Part shown: positions 53,737 through 63,164 of the stretch, piece after piece
Numbering within the stretch: position 1 is the stretch's first letter
Layout: each line of letters opens with the position of its first letter
Assembly: GCF_001442625.1 (NCBI RefSeq)
Contig: NZ_LMZQ01000003.1
Location: 434,001-498,000, forward strand
DNA length: 64,000 nucleotides
DNA from: Pedobacter ginsenosidimutans
Lineage (GTDB): Bacteria > Bacteroidota > Bacteroidia > Sphingobacteriales > Sphingobacteriaceae
Direction of reading: 5' to 3'
Translations under genes and position numbers: made by a program
Notes under the pieces: model-generated
Told to the model about the DNA's origin: nothing
What the model saw: the letters and a program-made list of their open reading frames with translations, nothing else
Database searches by the model: none

Positions 53737-54494
53737 TTGCCATCTCAACATTGGTATTCCTACTTGTACCCATGTTTTTGATTTTATACATTAGGTCTTA
53801 CAACCGGCACAAAAAGAATCATGTACTAGAAAAGCAGAATATGCAGCAAAAATTTGAATCCGAAATGCTTCAAACCCGCGTTGAAGTACAAGATCAAACG
53901 ATGCAAAGTATAGCAACAGAATTACATGATAATGTTGGCCAGTTGCTCAGCCTTACCACACTCACCTTAAACTCTGTAAATTTAAACGATGGAGAAAAGG
54001 CCAGGAAGAAAATCGACAATTCGTTAGCCCTTGTTAACAAATCCATTAAAGAATTAAGGGAGTTGGCAAAACTATTACACGGCGAACAACTGGTAGAAAA
54101 TGGCATTGGCCACGCAATTGATCAGGAAATTAACTGGTTGAACAAGGCTGGGGCTTACGAATTAAAAATCGATAACCGGTTAACCGATCTGCAAATTACA
54201 TCTCCGAATAAAGATTTAATCCTTCTTCGTTTATTGCAGGAAATCATCAATAATATTATAAAGCATGCCCAGGCAACCTGTATTCAAATCGATTCGCATC
54301 TGACAAACAATATTTTACATTTAAGGGTTGCAGAAAATGGGATTGGTTTTAACCCTGAAGAAATTAAATCAAAAAAATCGGGAATGGGACTAAATTCTAT
54401 TTATAAAAGAATTGAGATGATCAATGGAAAATTAATATTAAATTCGACTCCAGGCGAAGGCACTTCCATTTCAATAGAAGTTCCATACCCTTAA
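53703..54494 (+). CDS. Sensor histidine kinase, NarX/DesK type
   Basis: A 263-residue kinase. A single N-terminal membrane helix (about 7-30) is followed by a coiled-coil and a HisKA_3 dimerisation domain, with the phospho-His in ATELHDNVGQLLSLTTLTLN. The ATPase domain has the N-box NNIIKHAQA and G-boxes FNPEEIKSKKSGMGLNS. The start at 53703 overlaps the membrane protein, which may be its sensory partner. Confidence 0.92.
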   Translation: MQNETTKIAILVAISTLVFLLVPMFLILYIRSYNRHKKNHVLEKQNMQQKFESEMLQTRVEVQDQTMQSIATELHDNVGQLLSLTTLTLNSVNLNDGEKARKKIDNSLALVNKSIKELRELAKLLHGEQLVENGIGHAIDQEINWLNKAGAYELKIDNRLTDLQITSPNKDLILLRLLQEIINNIIKHAQATCIQIDSHLTNNILHLRVAENGIGFNPEEIKSKKSGMGLNSIYKRIEMINGKLILNSTPGEGTSISIEVPYP

Positions 54495-54498
54495 TTGT

Positions 54499-55140
54499 AT
54501 GCAAGACCAAAGTATCTCTATCGCTATTGTTGATGACCACACGCTTTTCCGTTCCGGATTGGCCAGCCTATTGGAAGAATTTGACGAAATAAATGTCACG
54601 TTTGAGGCTGTGAACGGATTAGATCTCCAGTCTAAAATAAACAATCACAAACATGTTCAACTGGTATTAATGGACATTAATATGCCGGTAATGGACGGCT
54701 TTGCAGCAACTAAATGGGTTAAAACTAATCATCCGAATGTACATGTGCTGGCATTAAGTATGCTCGAAGATGAAAAAGCGATTATTGGCATGCTTAAAGC
54801 TGGTGCCGGCGGCTACATGCTTAAAGAATCAACCCCATCTGATCTGCTAACTGCAATTAAAGTAATAGTAGACAAGGGTTTTTATGTAAATGAACTGGTA
54901 TCGGGCAGATTGTTGGTGGCGCTGAAAGACAGCGATCAAAAACCAGTATTCTCTGCAAGAGAACTTACGTTTTTACAATATTGCAGTACCGAACTTACTT
55001 ATAAAGAAATTGCAGACCTTATGAATGTTAGTCCACGCACAGTGGATAACTACCGGGAATCTCTTTTTGCGAAATTAAATATTAAATCGCGCACCGGATT
55101 AGTGGTATATGGCATAAAAAACAACCTGATTACGATATAG
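54499..55140 (+). CDS. NarL/FixJ family response regulator
   Basis: A 213-residue regulator. The receiver (about 1-120) has the phospho-Asp in LVLMDINMPVMDG, and the LuxR DNA-binding domain (about 145-213) has ELTYKEIADLMNVSPRTVDN. The gene follows the kinase by 4 bases, so it is the cognate partner. Confidence 0.95.
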   Translation: MQDQSISIAIVDDHTLFRSGLASLLEEFDEINVTFEAVNGLDLQSKINNHKHVQLVLMDINMPVMDGFAATKWVKTNHPNVHVLALSMLEDEKAIIGMLKAGAGGYMLKESTPSDLLTAIKVIVDKGFYVNELVSGRLLVALKDSDQKPVFSARELTFLQYCSTELTYKEIADLMNVSPRTVDNYRESLFAKLNIKSRTGLVVYGIKNNLITI

Positions 55141-55290
55141 CCCTCACCTTCGCAACCCACACACAAATACCTGACTTACAATAGAATAAGCATTTAAATC
55201 TAATTACTTTTCTTAAAGTAAAACCTTAAAAGACAGCAAAAACGCATTTTCATTAATTTTTCTAATAATTTATTCAATAAAATTTGGATA

Positions 55291-55319
55291 ACTAATTAAT
55301 TAGTTTTAACTTTAGTTAA
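55291..55319. promoter_or_regulatory. Paired palindromes upstream of blaI-like gene
   Basis: ACTAATTAATTAGT (55291-55304), a perfect palindrome, and TTAACTTTAGTTAA (55306-55319), an inverted repeat with a 2-base gap, both built on AACTAA half-sites. They lie 42 bases before the BlaI-type start, around a likely promoter, a good position for the repressor's operator. Confidence 0.5.
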
Positions 55320-55360
55320 GGCAAAGTAATTTGCTATCATCCTTATTATTATTAACTATT

Positions 55361-55738
55361 ATGGAAATTAAAGATTTAACCAAAGCCGAAGAACAGATTA
55401 TGCAGGTTTTATGGCAACTGGAAAAAGCATTCGTCAAAGAAGTTATTGATGAGCTACCCCTCCCTAAACCTGCGTACAATACCGTATCAACCATTATTAG
55501 AATTTTAGAAACCAAAGGTTTTATTGGTCACGAGGCCTTCGGTAAGGCCCACCAATACCATCCTCTAATCAGCAGAGAAGAATATAAACGCCATGCAACA
55601 GAAAAACTGTTAGGCAATTACTTCGAAAATTCGGTAGAGAGTATGTTCTCTTTCTTCGTTAAAGAAGAAAAACTGGATTTAAGTGATGTTGATGAAATTT
55701 TAAAAATGATTAATAAAATTAAACATAAGCCAAAATGA
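55361..55738 (+). CDS. BlaI/MecI family repressor
   Basis: A 125-residue winged-helix repressor starting MEIKDLTKAEEQIMQVLWQL. The recognition segment is PKPAYNTVSTIIRILETKG, and the C-terminal half is the helical dimerisation and cleavage domain (LLGNYFENSVESMFSFF). BlaI-type repressors are released by cleavage initiated by the M56 sensor. The next gene overlaps by 4 bases, the classical pairing. Confidence 0.95.
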   Translation: MEIKDLTKAEEQIMQVLWQLEKAFVKEVIDELPLPKPAYNTVSTIIRILETKGFIGHEAFGKAHQYHPLISREEYKRHATEKLLGNYFENSVESMFSFFVKEEKLDLSDVDEILKMINKIKHKPK

Positions 55739-57723
55739 GTTTTGCCCACTACCTGTTACAGGTGAACTTATACTTAATTGTTTTTTTCGGTTTTTACAAA
55801 TTACTGTTAGATAAGGAGACCTATTTCACTTTAAACCGCGTTTATTTAGTATCTGCGGGCGTTTTGTCGTTATGTATACCATTTATCCGTTTAGAATGGC
55901 TAACGGAGCAAAGGGCTGCACAACAGGTTTATACTTCAGTTAATTGGGAAGCTGTATTAGCACAGGCAACGATTGTAACGGAGCATAATACCGGTTTTAA
56001 CTGGGGGAATGCATTCGTTTACATCTATTGCGCAGGTATTTTGTTCTTCTTAGGTAGATTGGTATTTAACCTATTAGCGGTTAAAAAACTCATCTCAATA
56101 AGCAAAGCTGGCTCGGCTTTCTCTTTTTTTGGTAAAAAAGTAATTGATCAGGAATTGCCACAAATGGATGTGATTGATATTCATGAAGAAGCACACATCA
56201 AACAATGGCATACAGTAGATGTTTTATTTTTCGAAATTATAGGGGTTATTACCTGGTTAAACCCGGTGATTTATCTTTATAAAAAGGCTATTAAAAATAT
56301 CCACGAGTTTTTAGCTGATGAACTTGCTGCCGAATTTCAGGGTGATAAAGCCGAGTATGCCATGTTATTGCTAAGTAAGTCGTTTGGTATTTCACCAAAT
56401 GCCTTAACAAATGGCTTTTTGGAAAAATCATTGATCAAAAAAAGAATTTTCATGCTTCATAAAGAGCGGTCTAAAAAGATCGCTATTATGAAGTATGGAA
56501 TTTTTATTCCACTGTTTGCCCTTCTGATTGTGTTTTCTTCGGCTACTGTCCGCAAAAATGAGAAGTTGTTATCCATTACCGATCAAATCCCTTTAGAGAA
56601 GCCGATTGAGATTGTAGAAAACATGGTTACAACGCCTGAGAAGATAACTGTAGCACCTAAAATTTCAGTTGATGGCAAAACAGATGCAAACTGGAAAGGA
56701 TTTTATCAGTTTTTATTAAGAAATATTAAATACCCAGGCGCTGCCAACAGCGATGAGGTACAAGGTAACGCCCAGATAAAGTTTAATCTAAAAGGTGGTA
56801 GGGTTACCAATATTACATCGAATGTAGAACTAGGGGCAGGTTGCGATGAAGAAGTGATGAAAACGATTTTATCCTATAAAGGATTTAAAACTGTGGCAGA
56901 TGGCAAATATGCCTTAACGGTAAGTTTTAAAATCCCAGAATCATCGGAAGAGTTTAGGAATAAGTTATTACCTAAATCGGATGGATATGTAAATCTGAAC
57001 AAGATTAATATCATATCTTTTCTTCCTAAAACCGCTGAAACAGAAACCAGCTCTATTAAATCTGAAAATACAGATAAAGTATATGATTTCGTTTCAATCG
57101 AGAAACAACCAGAATTTCCAGGCGGTATAAGCAAGTTTTATAAATACCTGGGTGGCAGCATCAGGTATCCAAAAATGGCACAGGAGAATAATGTTCAGGG
57201 TAAAGTTTTTCTCAGTTTTGTTGTTGAAAAAGATGGCTCTTTAACAGATATCCAAATCACACGGGGTTTAGGAAGTGGTACCGATGAAGAAGCAATAAGG
57301 GTTTTAAAGGAATCGCCAAAATGGCATCCAGGTATCCAGAATGGCTTAGCCGTGCGGGTAAAATATAATATCAATGTTAATTTCACACTTAATACTGATC
57401 CTCCTAAACCGCTTAAAACATTATCACAAACTCCTACCAACATAAGACTTAAAAACGGCATCAATTTTAACGGTCTTATTATATTAGATGGCGTTAAACT
57501 AGCAGAAAACAGTCAGATAAATTCGATAAACCCAAATAGCATTGAATCTGTTGAGGTTTTAAAAGATCAAACTGCAGTAAGCCTATATGGAACAAGGGCC
57601 AAAGATGGAGCAATTTTAATTACCACTAAAGAAGCAAAAAACAGTGCTTTCAGGCAGCCAGATCCAAAGGAGCTTACTATAGACAAAACTTCTAATTTTT
57701 TCGAACTTAAAAGAAAATTCTAA
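55735..57723 (+). CDS. M56 BlaR1-like sensor with TonB_C and SusC-plug modules
   Basis: A 662-residue membrane metalloprotease. About four hydrophobic segments lie at 4-24, 35-50, 96-116 and 155-175. The zinc site is HEEAH at 150-154 with HEFLADELAAE downstream, as in M56/BlaR1. A last membrane segment lies at about 246-263. The remaining 400 residues, expected to be periplasmic, contain two TonB C-terminal-type domains (about 300-400, and about 440-550 with EKQPEFPGGISKFYKYLGG) and a SusC plug-like stretch (about 575-625, ILDGVKL, then NPNSIESVEVLKDQTAVSLY). No penicillin-binding domain is present. This is not a standard beta-lactam sensor; the TonB/plug modules suggest it senses outer-membrane transport components. 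Confidence 0.85.
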   Translation: MSFAHYLLQVNLYLIVFFGFYKLLLDKETYFTLNRVYLVSAGVLSLCIPFIRLEWLTEQRAAQQVYTSVNWEAVLAQATIVTEHNTGFNWGNAFVYIYCAGILFFLGRLVFNLLAVKKLISISKAGSAFSFFGKKVIDQELPQMDVIDIHEEAHIKQWHTVDVLFFEIIGVITWLNPVIYLYKKAIKNIHEFLADELAAEFQGDKAEYAMLLLSKSFGISPNALTNGFLEKSLIKKRIFMLHKERSKKIAIMKYGIFIPLFALLIVFSSATVRKNEKLLSITDQIPLEKPIEIVENMVTTPEKITVAPKISVDGKTDANWKGFYQFLLRNIKYPGAANSDEVQGNAQIKFNLKGGRVTNITSNVELGAGCDEEVMKTILSYKGFKTVADGKYALTVSFKIPESSEEFRNKLLPKSDGYVNLNKINIISFLPKTAETETSSIKSENTDKVYDFVSIEKQPEFPGGISKFYKYLGGSIRYPKMAQENNVQGKVFLSFVVEKDGSLTDIQITRGLGSGTDEEAIRVLKESPKWHPGIQNGLAVRVKYNINVNFTLNTDPPKPLKTLSQTPTNIRLKNGINFNGLIILDGVKLAENSQINSINPNSIESVEVLKDQTAVSLYGTRAKDGAILITTKEAKNSAFRQPDPKELTIDKTSNFFELKRKF

Positions 57724-57728
57724 CCAAA

Positions 57729-58361
57729 ATGAAAAATATAATCGCCTTTACCATAATGATGAGTTTTAGTTTCGTTGGTTTTGCTCAAAAGGCAGATACT
57801 ACAAAAACAACCAAGATTACGCTTAGAGGCGTCCGCGCCCCTGGCACTGAACCCTTAATTGTAATAGATGGCAATAAACAGTATATAAGGGGTTCATCAT
57901 CACTTAACGAAGTTAATCCCAATAACATCGAATCTGTAAGCATCCTAAAAGATAGTTTAGCAACGGCGCGATATGGCGCTGATGGTTTTGCGGGGGTAAT
58001 AGAAGTTAAAACCAAAAATGGTTCTTTAAGCAATGACGAATTTAAAACTGCTCCAATAAAAATTGTCGATCCCAAGTTAAAAGGGAAGGTATCAGGATTT
58101 AGCGTTCGCCCATCAATACCTAATATTGATTCGCCCAAAGAAGTAAGATACTTATTGAACAGAGATTTTGACCCCAAGGCAAAACTGCTTTATATCATTG
58201 ACGGAAAAGAAGTTTCAGAGATAAAAAGTTTGAACAAGGAATCTATTGAATCAATAGAAGTGCTTAAAGATTCATCTGCAAGAACCTATGGTGATAAGGG
58301 CAAAAATGGAGTGGTGATTATTACCACAAAAAAACCAAAAGCAACGCCTAAGAAAAACTAA
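57729..58361 (+). CDS. Exported protein made of two SusC-plug-like fragments
   Basis: A 210-residue exported protein (signal peptide 1-19, VGFAQ). It holds two plug-like units: residues 40-95 (PLIVIDGNKQYI, then NPNNIESVSILKDSLATARY) and 155-205 (LLYIIDGKEV, then ESIESIEVLKDSSARTYGD). Both match the start of SusC/RagA plugs, yet no barrel follows. The first unit parallels the C-terminal plug stretch of the M56 protein encoded 6 bases upstream. A decoy, ligand or adaptor for the M56 sensor is an inference. Confidence 0.7.
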   Translation: MKNIIAFTIMMSFSFVGFAQKADTTKTTKITLRGVRAPGTEPLIVIDGNKQYIRGSSSLNEVNPNNIESVSILKDSLATARYGADGFAGVIEVKTKNGSLSNDEFKTAPIKIVDPKLKGKVSGFSVRPSIPNIDSPKEVRYLLNRDFDPKAKLLYIIDGKEVSEIKSLNKESIESIEVLKDSSARTYGDKGKNGVVIITTKKPKATPKKN

Positions 58362-58388
58362 ATAATCAACATTTTAATAAAAAAACAA

Positions 58389-58787
58389 ATGAGAAAGCTA
58401 ATCTTTTTAGCCCTAATGGGCATCGCTATGTCCTTAAATCAGGCAAAAGCACAAGACAATCCAAACAAAGTTTATGATTTTACCTCCCTGGAAAAGACAC
58501 CCGATTACCCTGGAGGAATTAAGAAATTTTATGAATTCTTAGGTCGTGAGATTAAGTACCCTGAAGTAGCTAAGAGAAACAGCACACAGGGAAAAGTATT
58601 TGCCTCTTTTGTAGTAGAGAAAAATGGCGCTTTAAGCGATGTTCAGATCACTAGAAGCCTAACACCAGAAACGGATAAAGAAGCCCTTAGGGTATTGAAC
58701 AAATCGCCAAGATGGAATCCTGGATTGTTAAATGGAAGACCTGTTCGTGTAAAATACAACATCAATGTTAACTTCAGTATGAAGTAA
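58389..58787 (+). CDS. Exported TonB C-terminal domain protein
   Basis: A 132-residue protein with a signal peptide (residues 1-20, AKAQD) and a TonB_C domain. The segment KVYDFTSLEKTPDYPGGIKK, then FYEFLG, and VRVKYNINVNFSM is a close match to the second TonB_C domain of the upstream M56 protein (EKQPEFPGGISKFYKYLGG and VRVKYNINVNFTL). It lacks the N-terminal membrane anchor of true TonB, being a free periplasmic domain. A terminator follows 30 bases after the stop, so it closes the BlaI/M56 operon. Confidence 0.85.
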   Translation: MRKLIFLALMGIAMSLNQAKAQDNPNKVYDFTSLEKTPDYPGGIKKFYEFLGREIKYPEVAKRNSTQGKVFASFVVEKNGALSDVQITRSLTPETDKEALRVLNKSPRWNPGLLNGRPVRVKYNINVNFSMK

Positions 58788-58816
58788 ATCCGAAATTGGC
58801 AATTGGCTAAACACAC

Positions 58817-58846
58817 AAAACCCCAGCAAAATTGCCGGGGTTTTAT
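58817..58846 (+). terminator. Terminator of the BlaI/M56 operon
   Basis: AAAACCCCAGCAA and TTGCCGGGGTTTT pair with a short loop, followed by TATGTTTT. Confidence 0.85.
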
Positions 58847-59220
58847 GTTTTCTCTCCTGTCTCGGAAGACTAAATTTAGAAAAATTTTAATGTATATGCA
58901 AATATTACAGAATAAAATTTCTAAATATGCAAAATTTTAATATGCAAACATAAGATTATTACAACTTTCGCAAACTTTTATTTTGAGCCCACTTTGTTGT
59001 GCAAGCTTTCGATTTTAAATTATAAAGTTTCATATGTTTTCACAACAGCGGGCAAATGTTAAATGTGTATCTGTTTTAATCGCTAGCTTGCTAACAAATC
59101 ATTAAAATTTAATTTATTATTTATTCTTGGTCTATTAATCGGCATTAGACCAAGAATGTGTCTTCAACAGCTATTTTTATCTATTTTATGATTAGTTTGT
59201 AGTTCCCGTTAAAACTAAAA
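58847..59220. other. AT-rich gap without a gene
   Basis: No reading frame or RNA gene is seen between the plus-strand operon terminator and the minus-strand sdh terminator. Confidence 0.5.
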
Positions 59221-59266
59221 AGCCTCCACAACGTGGAGGCTCAAGAACCCAGCGGTTAAGCTGGGT
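59214..59266 (-). terminator. Tandem hairpin terminator after sdhB
   Basis: On the minus strand ACCCAGC/GCTGGGT (59247-59266) precedes AGCCTCCAC/GTGGAGGCT (59221-59241), which is followed by TTTTTAGTTTT. Convergent with the BlaI/M56 operon end. Confidence 0.82.
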
Positions 59267-59280
59267 GCACAGTATATCTT

Positions 59281-60051
59281 TTAAACGGTTTCTTCTGAAA
59301 TAAATTTTGCAGATGCAAAATCACGGTTCATACGAGCGATGTTTTCTAAAGAGATTCCTTTAGGGCATTCGGCTTCGCAAGCACCAGTATTGGTACAGTT
59401 ACCAAAACCTTCAGCATCCATTTGCGCAACCATGCTCTGCACCCTGCGGTAACGCTCTGGCTGACCTTGTGGTAATAATGCCAACTGAGAGATCTTAGCT
59501 GATACGAATAACATTGCTGAAGCATTTTTACAGGTTGCCACACAAGCACCACAACCAATGCAAGCTGCGGCTTCGAAAGCAGCATCTGCCTGCATTTTAG
59601 GGATTGGCAGATTGTTCGCATCTTGCGCATTACCTGTGTTTACCGAAATAAAGCCGCCAGCAGCAATAACCCTATCGAATGCAGAACGATCTACGGTTAA
59701 ATCTTTTACTACCGGAAAAGCAGCTGCCCTCCAAGGCTCAACAACAATGGTATCGCCATCTTTGAAAGAACGCATGTGCAACTGACAGGTAGTAACCAAG
59801 TCTTTTGGTCCGTGCGGACGGCCGTTGATAAACATCGAACACATTCCGCAGATCCCTTCGCGGCAATCGTGATCGAATACCACCGGCTCTTCGCCTTTGT
59901 TAATTAATTGTTCGTTTAATACATCGAACATCTCTAAGAAAGACATATCCGGTGAAATATCGGCCAATTTATAATCTACCAAAGCACCTTTGGCATTGTT
60001 ATTTTTTTGACGCCAAACTTTTAGCGTTAAGTTCATATTTCCTGTACTCAT
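59281..60051 (-). CDS. sdhB: Succinate dehydrogenase/fumarate reductase iron-sulfur subunit
   Basis: A 256-residue subunit. The [2Fe-2S] ferredoxin-like ligands are in CREGICGMC with an upstream segment, and the 3Fe-4S and 4Fe-4S clusters are bound by [11 protein letters not shown] and CEAECPKG. It transfers electrons from FAD to quinone in respiratory complex II. It follows sdhA after a 94-base low-complexity spacer and precedes a tandem terminator. Confidence 0.97.
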   Translation of the reverse strand: MSTGNMNLTLKVWRQKNNNAKGALVDYKLADISPDMSFLEMFDVLNEQLINKGEEPVVFDHDCREGICGMCSMFINGRPHGPKDLVTTCQLHMRSFKDGDTIVVEPWRAAAFPVVKDLTVDRSAFDRVIAAGGFISVNTGNAQDANNLPIPKMQADAAFEAAACIGCGACVATCKNASAMLFVSAKISQLALLPQGQPERYRRVQSMVAQMDAEGFGNCTNTGACEAECPKGISLENIARMNRDFASAKFISEETV

Positions 60052-60055
60052 GATA

Positions 60056-60145
60056 TTGAGATTTTGGATATTAGACTCGAGATGTTAGACACTAGATTTG
60101 AGACTACTTGCCTCTTCTCCTATCTCACATCTCAATTCTCACATC
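60056..60145. repeat. Low-complexity spacer between sdhA and sdhB
   Basis: Permutations of GAGATTTTGGATATTAGACT and TTAGACACTAGATTTGAGA are mirrored by TCTCACATCTCAATTCTC. No gene is present. Confidence 0.45.
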
Positions 60146-62125
60146 TTATTTATAACTTCTTTGTGCTACTTTAATATTTTCAAACTTCAGCTCTTCTTTG
60201 TGAAGCTCGAAGTTTACACCTTCTTTAAATTCCCAAGCGGCTACGTAAGCATAATTCTCATCATCACGTAGTGCTTCTCCTTCTTCTGTCTGATACTCTT
60301 CACGGAAGTGACCACCACAACTTTCGTTACGGTTTAACGCATCAATACACATCAACTCGCCCAGCTCGATAAAATCAGCAACACGGCCAGCTTTTTCCAA
60401 TTCGGTGTTTAACTCATCAGCTGTTCCAGGTACACGAACATCGCTCCAGAATTCAGCACGTAAAGCTCTGATTTCCTGAATTGCTTCATTTAAACCTTTT
60501 TCGTTACGGGCCATACCACATTTCTCCCACATAATGTGACCTAAACGTTTGTGGAAATGATCTACCGACTTAGTTCCTTTAATATTGATCAGTGTATTCA
60601 AAATACCAACTGCTCTTTCTTCAGCCTCTACAAAGGCAGGGTGATCAGTAGGAATTGCTTTTACCGAAATCTCTTTTGATAAGTAAGCACCAATAGTGTA
60701 AGGAAGAACGAAATAACCATCAGCTAAACCTTGCATCAAAGCAGATGCACCTAAACGGTTGGCACCGTGATCGGAGAAATTAGCCTCGCCAGTACAGTAT
60801 AAACCAGGTACCGATGTCATTAAGTTATAATCAACCCATAAACCACCCATGGTATAGTGAACCGCAGGGTAGATACGCATTGGTGTTTCGTAAGGATTTT
60901 CACCGGTAATCTGCGCATACATATCGAATAAGTTACCATATTTTTCCTTAATTACTGCAGTACCTAAGCGCATACAGGTTTCTTTGTCAGGATTGTGGTT
61001 ACCTGCTTTAGAAGCTTCGATTTTTCCGTAACGTTCTGTGTTGGCTTTAAAATCCAAGTATACTGCCAGCTTAGAAGCACCTACTCCATAACCTGCATCG
61101 CAACGCTCTTTCGCAGCACGGGAGGCCACATCACGAGGAACTAAGTTACCGAAAGCAGGGTAACGGCGCTCTAAATAATAATCTCTTTCATCTTCGGGAA
61201 TTTCTGAAGCTTTACGGTTATCATCTTTCTTTTTAGGAACCCAGATACGTCCATCGTTACGTAACGACTCAGACATTAGGGTTAATTTAGATTGGTGATC
61301 ACCAGAAACCGGAATACAGGTTGGGTGGATCTGCGTGTAACATGGGTTTGCAAAATAAGCACCTTGTTTATGTGCTTTCCAGGCTGCAGTAACATTACTA
61401 CCCATTGCGTTGGTAGAAAGATAGAATACGTTACCGTAACCACCTGTTCCTAGTACTACCGCATGGCCGAAATGACGCTCAATTTCTCCTGTAATTAAGT
61501 TACGGGCAATAATACCCCGTGCTTTACCATCGATTTTAACAACCTCAAGCATTTCATGGCGGGTATACATTTCTACTTTACCCATACCAATCTGGCGTTC
61601 CAAAGCAGAATATGCACCTAATAATAACTGTTGACCCGTTTGGCCAGCTGCATAAAAAGTACGTTGTACTTGTGTACCACCGAATGAGCGGTTATCTAAC
61701 AAGCCACCGTATTCACGTGCCAAAGGCACACCCTGAGCCACACACTGATCTATAATGTTGGCACTAACTTCGGCCAAACGATGCACATTGGCTTCGCGGG
61801 CACGATAATCGCCACCTTTAATTGTATCGTAAAAAAGGCGATAAACGCTATCACCATCATTCTGATAGTTTTTTGCTGCATTGATACCACCCTGAGCAGC
61901 GATTGAGTGTGCCCTACGTGGCGAATCCTGGAAGCAGAAACATTTTACTTTGTAACCCATCTCGGCCAAAGTAGCCGCTGCCGAAGCACCTGCTAAACCC
62001 GAACCTACTATGATTACCTCAATAGTTCTTTTGTTCGATGGGTTAACCAAAGGCACAGAAGACTTATATTTTGTCCATTTGCTGGTTAATTCGCCTTCTG
62101 GAATATTTGAATTAATATCTGACAT
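60146..62125 (-). CDS. sdhA: Succinate dehydrogenase/fumarate reductase flavoprotein subunit
   Basis: A 659-residue flavoprotein starting [16 protein letters not shown]; the longer frame to 62215 overlaps sdhC and is rejected. It has [14 protein letters not shown] (FAD dinucleotide turn) and [11 protein letters not shown] (His attached covalently to FAD). The substrate-binding region contains HPTCIP, and [11 protein letters not shown] with catalytic Arg/His is near 400. The start lies 17 bases after the sdhC stop, so the genes are co-transcribed. Confidence 0.96.
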   Translation of the reverse strand: MSDINSNIPEGELTSKWTKYKSSVPLVNPSNKRTIEVIIVGSGLAGASAAATLAEMGYKVKCFCFQDSPRRAHSIAAQGGINAAKNYQNDGDSVYRLFYDTIKGGDYRAREANVHRLAEVSANIIDQCVAQGVPLAREYGGLLDNRSFGGTQVQRTFYAAGQTGQQLLLGAYSALERQIGMGKVEMYTRHEMLEVVKIDGKARGIIARNLITGEIERHFGHAVVLGTGGYGNVFYLSTNAMGSNVTAAWKAHKQGAYFANPCYTQIHPTCIPVSGDHQSKLTLMSESLRNDGRIWVPKKKDDNRKASEIPEDERDYYLERRYPAFGNLVPRDVASRAAKERCDAGYGVGASKLAVYLDFKANTERYGKIEASKAGNHNPDKETCMRLGTAVIKEKYGNLFDMYAQITGENPYETPMRIYPAVHYTMGGLWVDYNLMTSVPGLYCTGEANFSDHGANRLGASALMQGLADGYFVLPYTIGAYLSKEISVKAIPTDHPAFVEAEERAVGILNTLINIKGTKSVDHFHKRLGHIMWEKCGMARNEKGLNEAIQEIRALRAEFWSDVRVPGTADELNTELEKAGRVADFIELGELMCIDALNRNESCGGHFREEYQTEEGEALRDDENYAYVAAWEFKEGVNFELHKEELKFENIKVAQRSYK

Positions 62126-62142
62126 ATCTTTTGTGCTAAAAA

Positions 62143-62823
62143 TTATTGAATAAGACCAAAATAAACTGCAATCGGCATGGCTGCGAAAAGGATCGAAATA
62201 ATAACCGAATACCAAACGCCAGCTCCTTTAATTATACCGTTATATTTTGAGTGGTTCCATCCTAATGTTTGGAATGCCGAAGCAAAACCATGCAATAAGT
62301 GGTAGCATAAAGAAAACATAGCCAAAATATATACAGCAACCCTTACCGGATCCTGAAATTTTTCTTTCATTACCGCATAAAGATCTTCATGTCCGTTGGC
62401 ATCAACCGTTGGGATTCCTGTAAAACGGGAAACTACCCAAAAATCTTTCAGGTGAACTACCAGGAAGATCAGCAAAAGCGTACCCAGCAAGCCCATAGAA
62501 CGGCTATACCATTTACTGTTTGCCTTACCATCGTTTACGGCGTATTTAACCGGGCGTGCTTTTTGGTTTTGTAATGTTAAACGTAACGCCTGAAAAATGT
62601 GCGCAAGCAAACCAATAAACAACACAATCTCGCCAGCCCGGATAATCCAGTTAGTGGCCATAAAATGTGCGCCTACGTTAAATGTTAAACCACCGTCGCT
62701 AATAAAAATTAAAGCATTAATACCGCAGTGTACAATTAAAAAAAGTATCAGGAACAAACCTGTAATACCCATGATGAATTTCTTCCCTATTGAAGAAGAA
62801 AATGCATTTCCGAAACCACTCAT
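62143..62823 (-). CDS. sdhC: Succinate dehydrogenase cytochrome b subunit
   Basis: A 226-residue membrane protein with five hydrophobic segments, the single-subunit cytochrome b (type B complex II) of Bacteroidota and Epsilonproteobacteria. Haem-ligating histidines are visible in [18 protein letters not shown] and HLLHGF. It anchors SdhA and SdhB to the membrane. It is first in the operon; a promoter box lies 29 bases upstream. Confidence 0.95.
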   Translation of the reverse strand: MSGFGNAFSSSIGKKFIMGITGLFLILFLIVHCGINALIFISDGGLTFNVGAHFMATNWIIRAGEIVLFIGLLAHIFQALRLTLQNQKARPVKYAVNDGKANSKWYSRSMGLLGTLLLIFLVVHLKDFWVVSRFTGIPTVDANGHEDLYAVMKEKFQDPVRVAVYILAMFSLCYHLLHGFASAFQTLGWNHSKYNGIIKGAGVWYSVIISILFAAMPIAVYFGLIQ

Positions 62824-62852
62824 TTGATTAGGATTTATATCTAAATTTCTTG

Positions 62853-62860
62853 CAAAAGTA
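62853..62860 (-). promoter_or_regulatory. -7 box TACTTTTG for the sdh operon
   Basis: Minus-strand TAnnTTTG match, 29 bases before the sdhC start. Confidence 0.45.
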
Positions 62861-62993
62861 TCTAATTATGAGTTTAATTTATAAACGAATATGACAAAAC
62901 AACGATAAAACATTTATTTAGAAACATTCTAAAGCATATTCGGAATTAATTGAAAGAATATAGGATTATTTAAGGTTTTACTTACAGAATATC

Positions 62994-63082
62994 CGTCATT
63001 GCGAGGCACGAAGCAATTTCACAAGAGAAGCTGTAGTGACCAAAACTTTAGGGTTGCTTCACTATTCCTCCTCACAATGACG
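62994..63082. repeat. CGTCATTGCGAGG palindrome
   Basis: Starts CGTCATTGCGAGGCACGAAG and ends TCCTCACAATGACG, with GAAGCAATTTC/GGGTTGCTTCAC as inner paired blocks. It is a relative of the GTCATTTCGA family and is flanked by T and A runs. Confidence 0.75.
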
Positions 63083-63164
63083 ATTTTTTTTAAAAAAATT
63101 TATTTTATTTATTCAAACCTGCATAACTAATCTTTTCGTTATATTGCATAATCAAACTATTTAT

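Noticed and set aside
62126..62215. Longer start of sdhA
   Set aside because: It would overlap sdhC by 73 bases; the N terminus [11 protein letters not shown] at 62125 is the family-like one.
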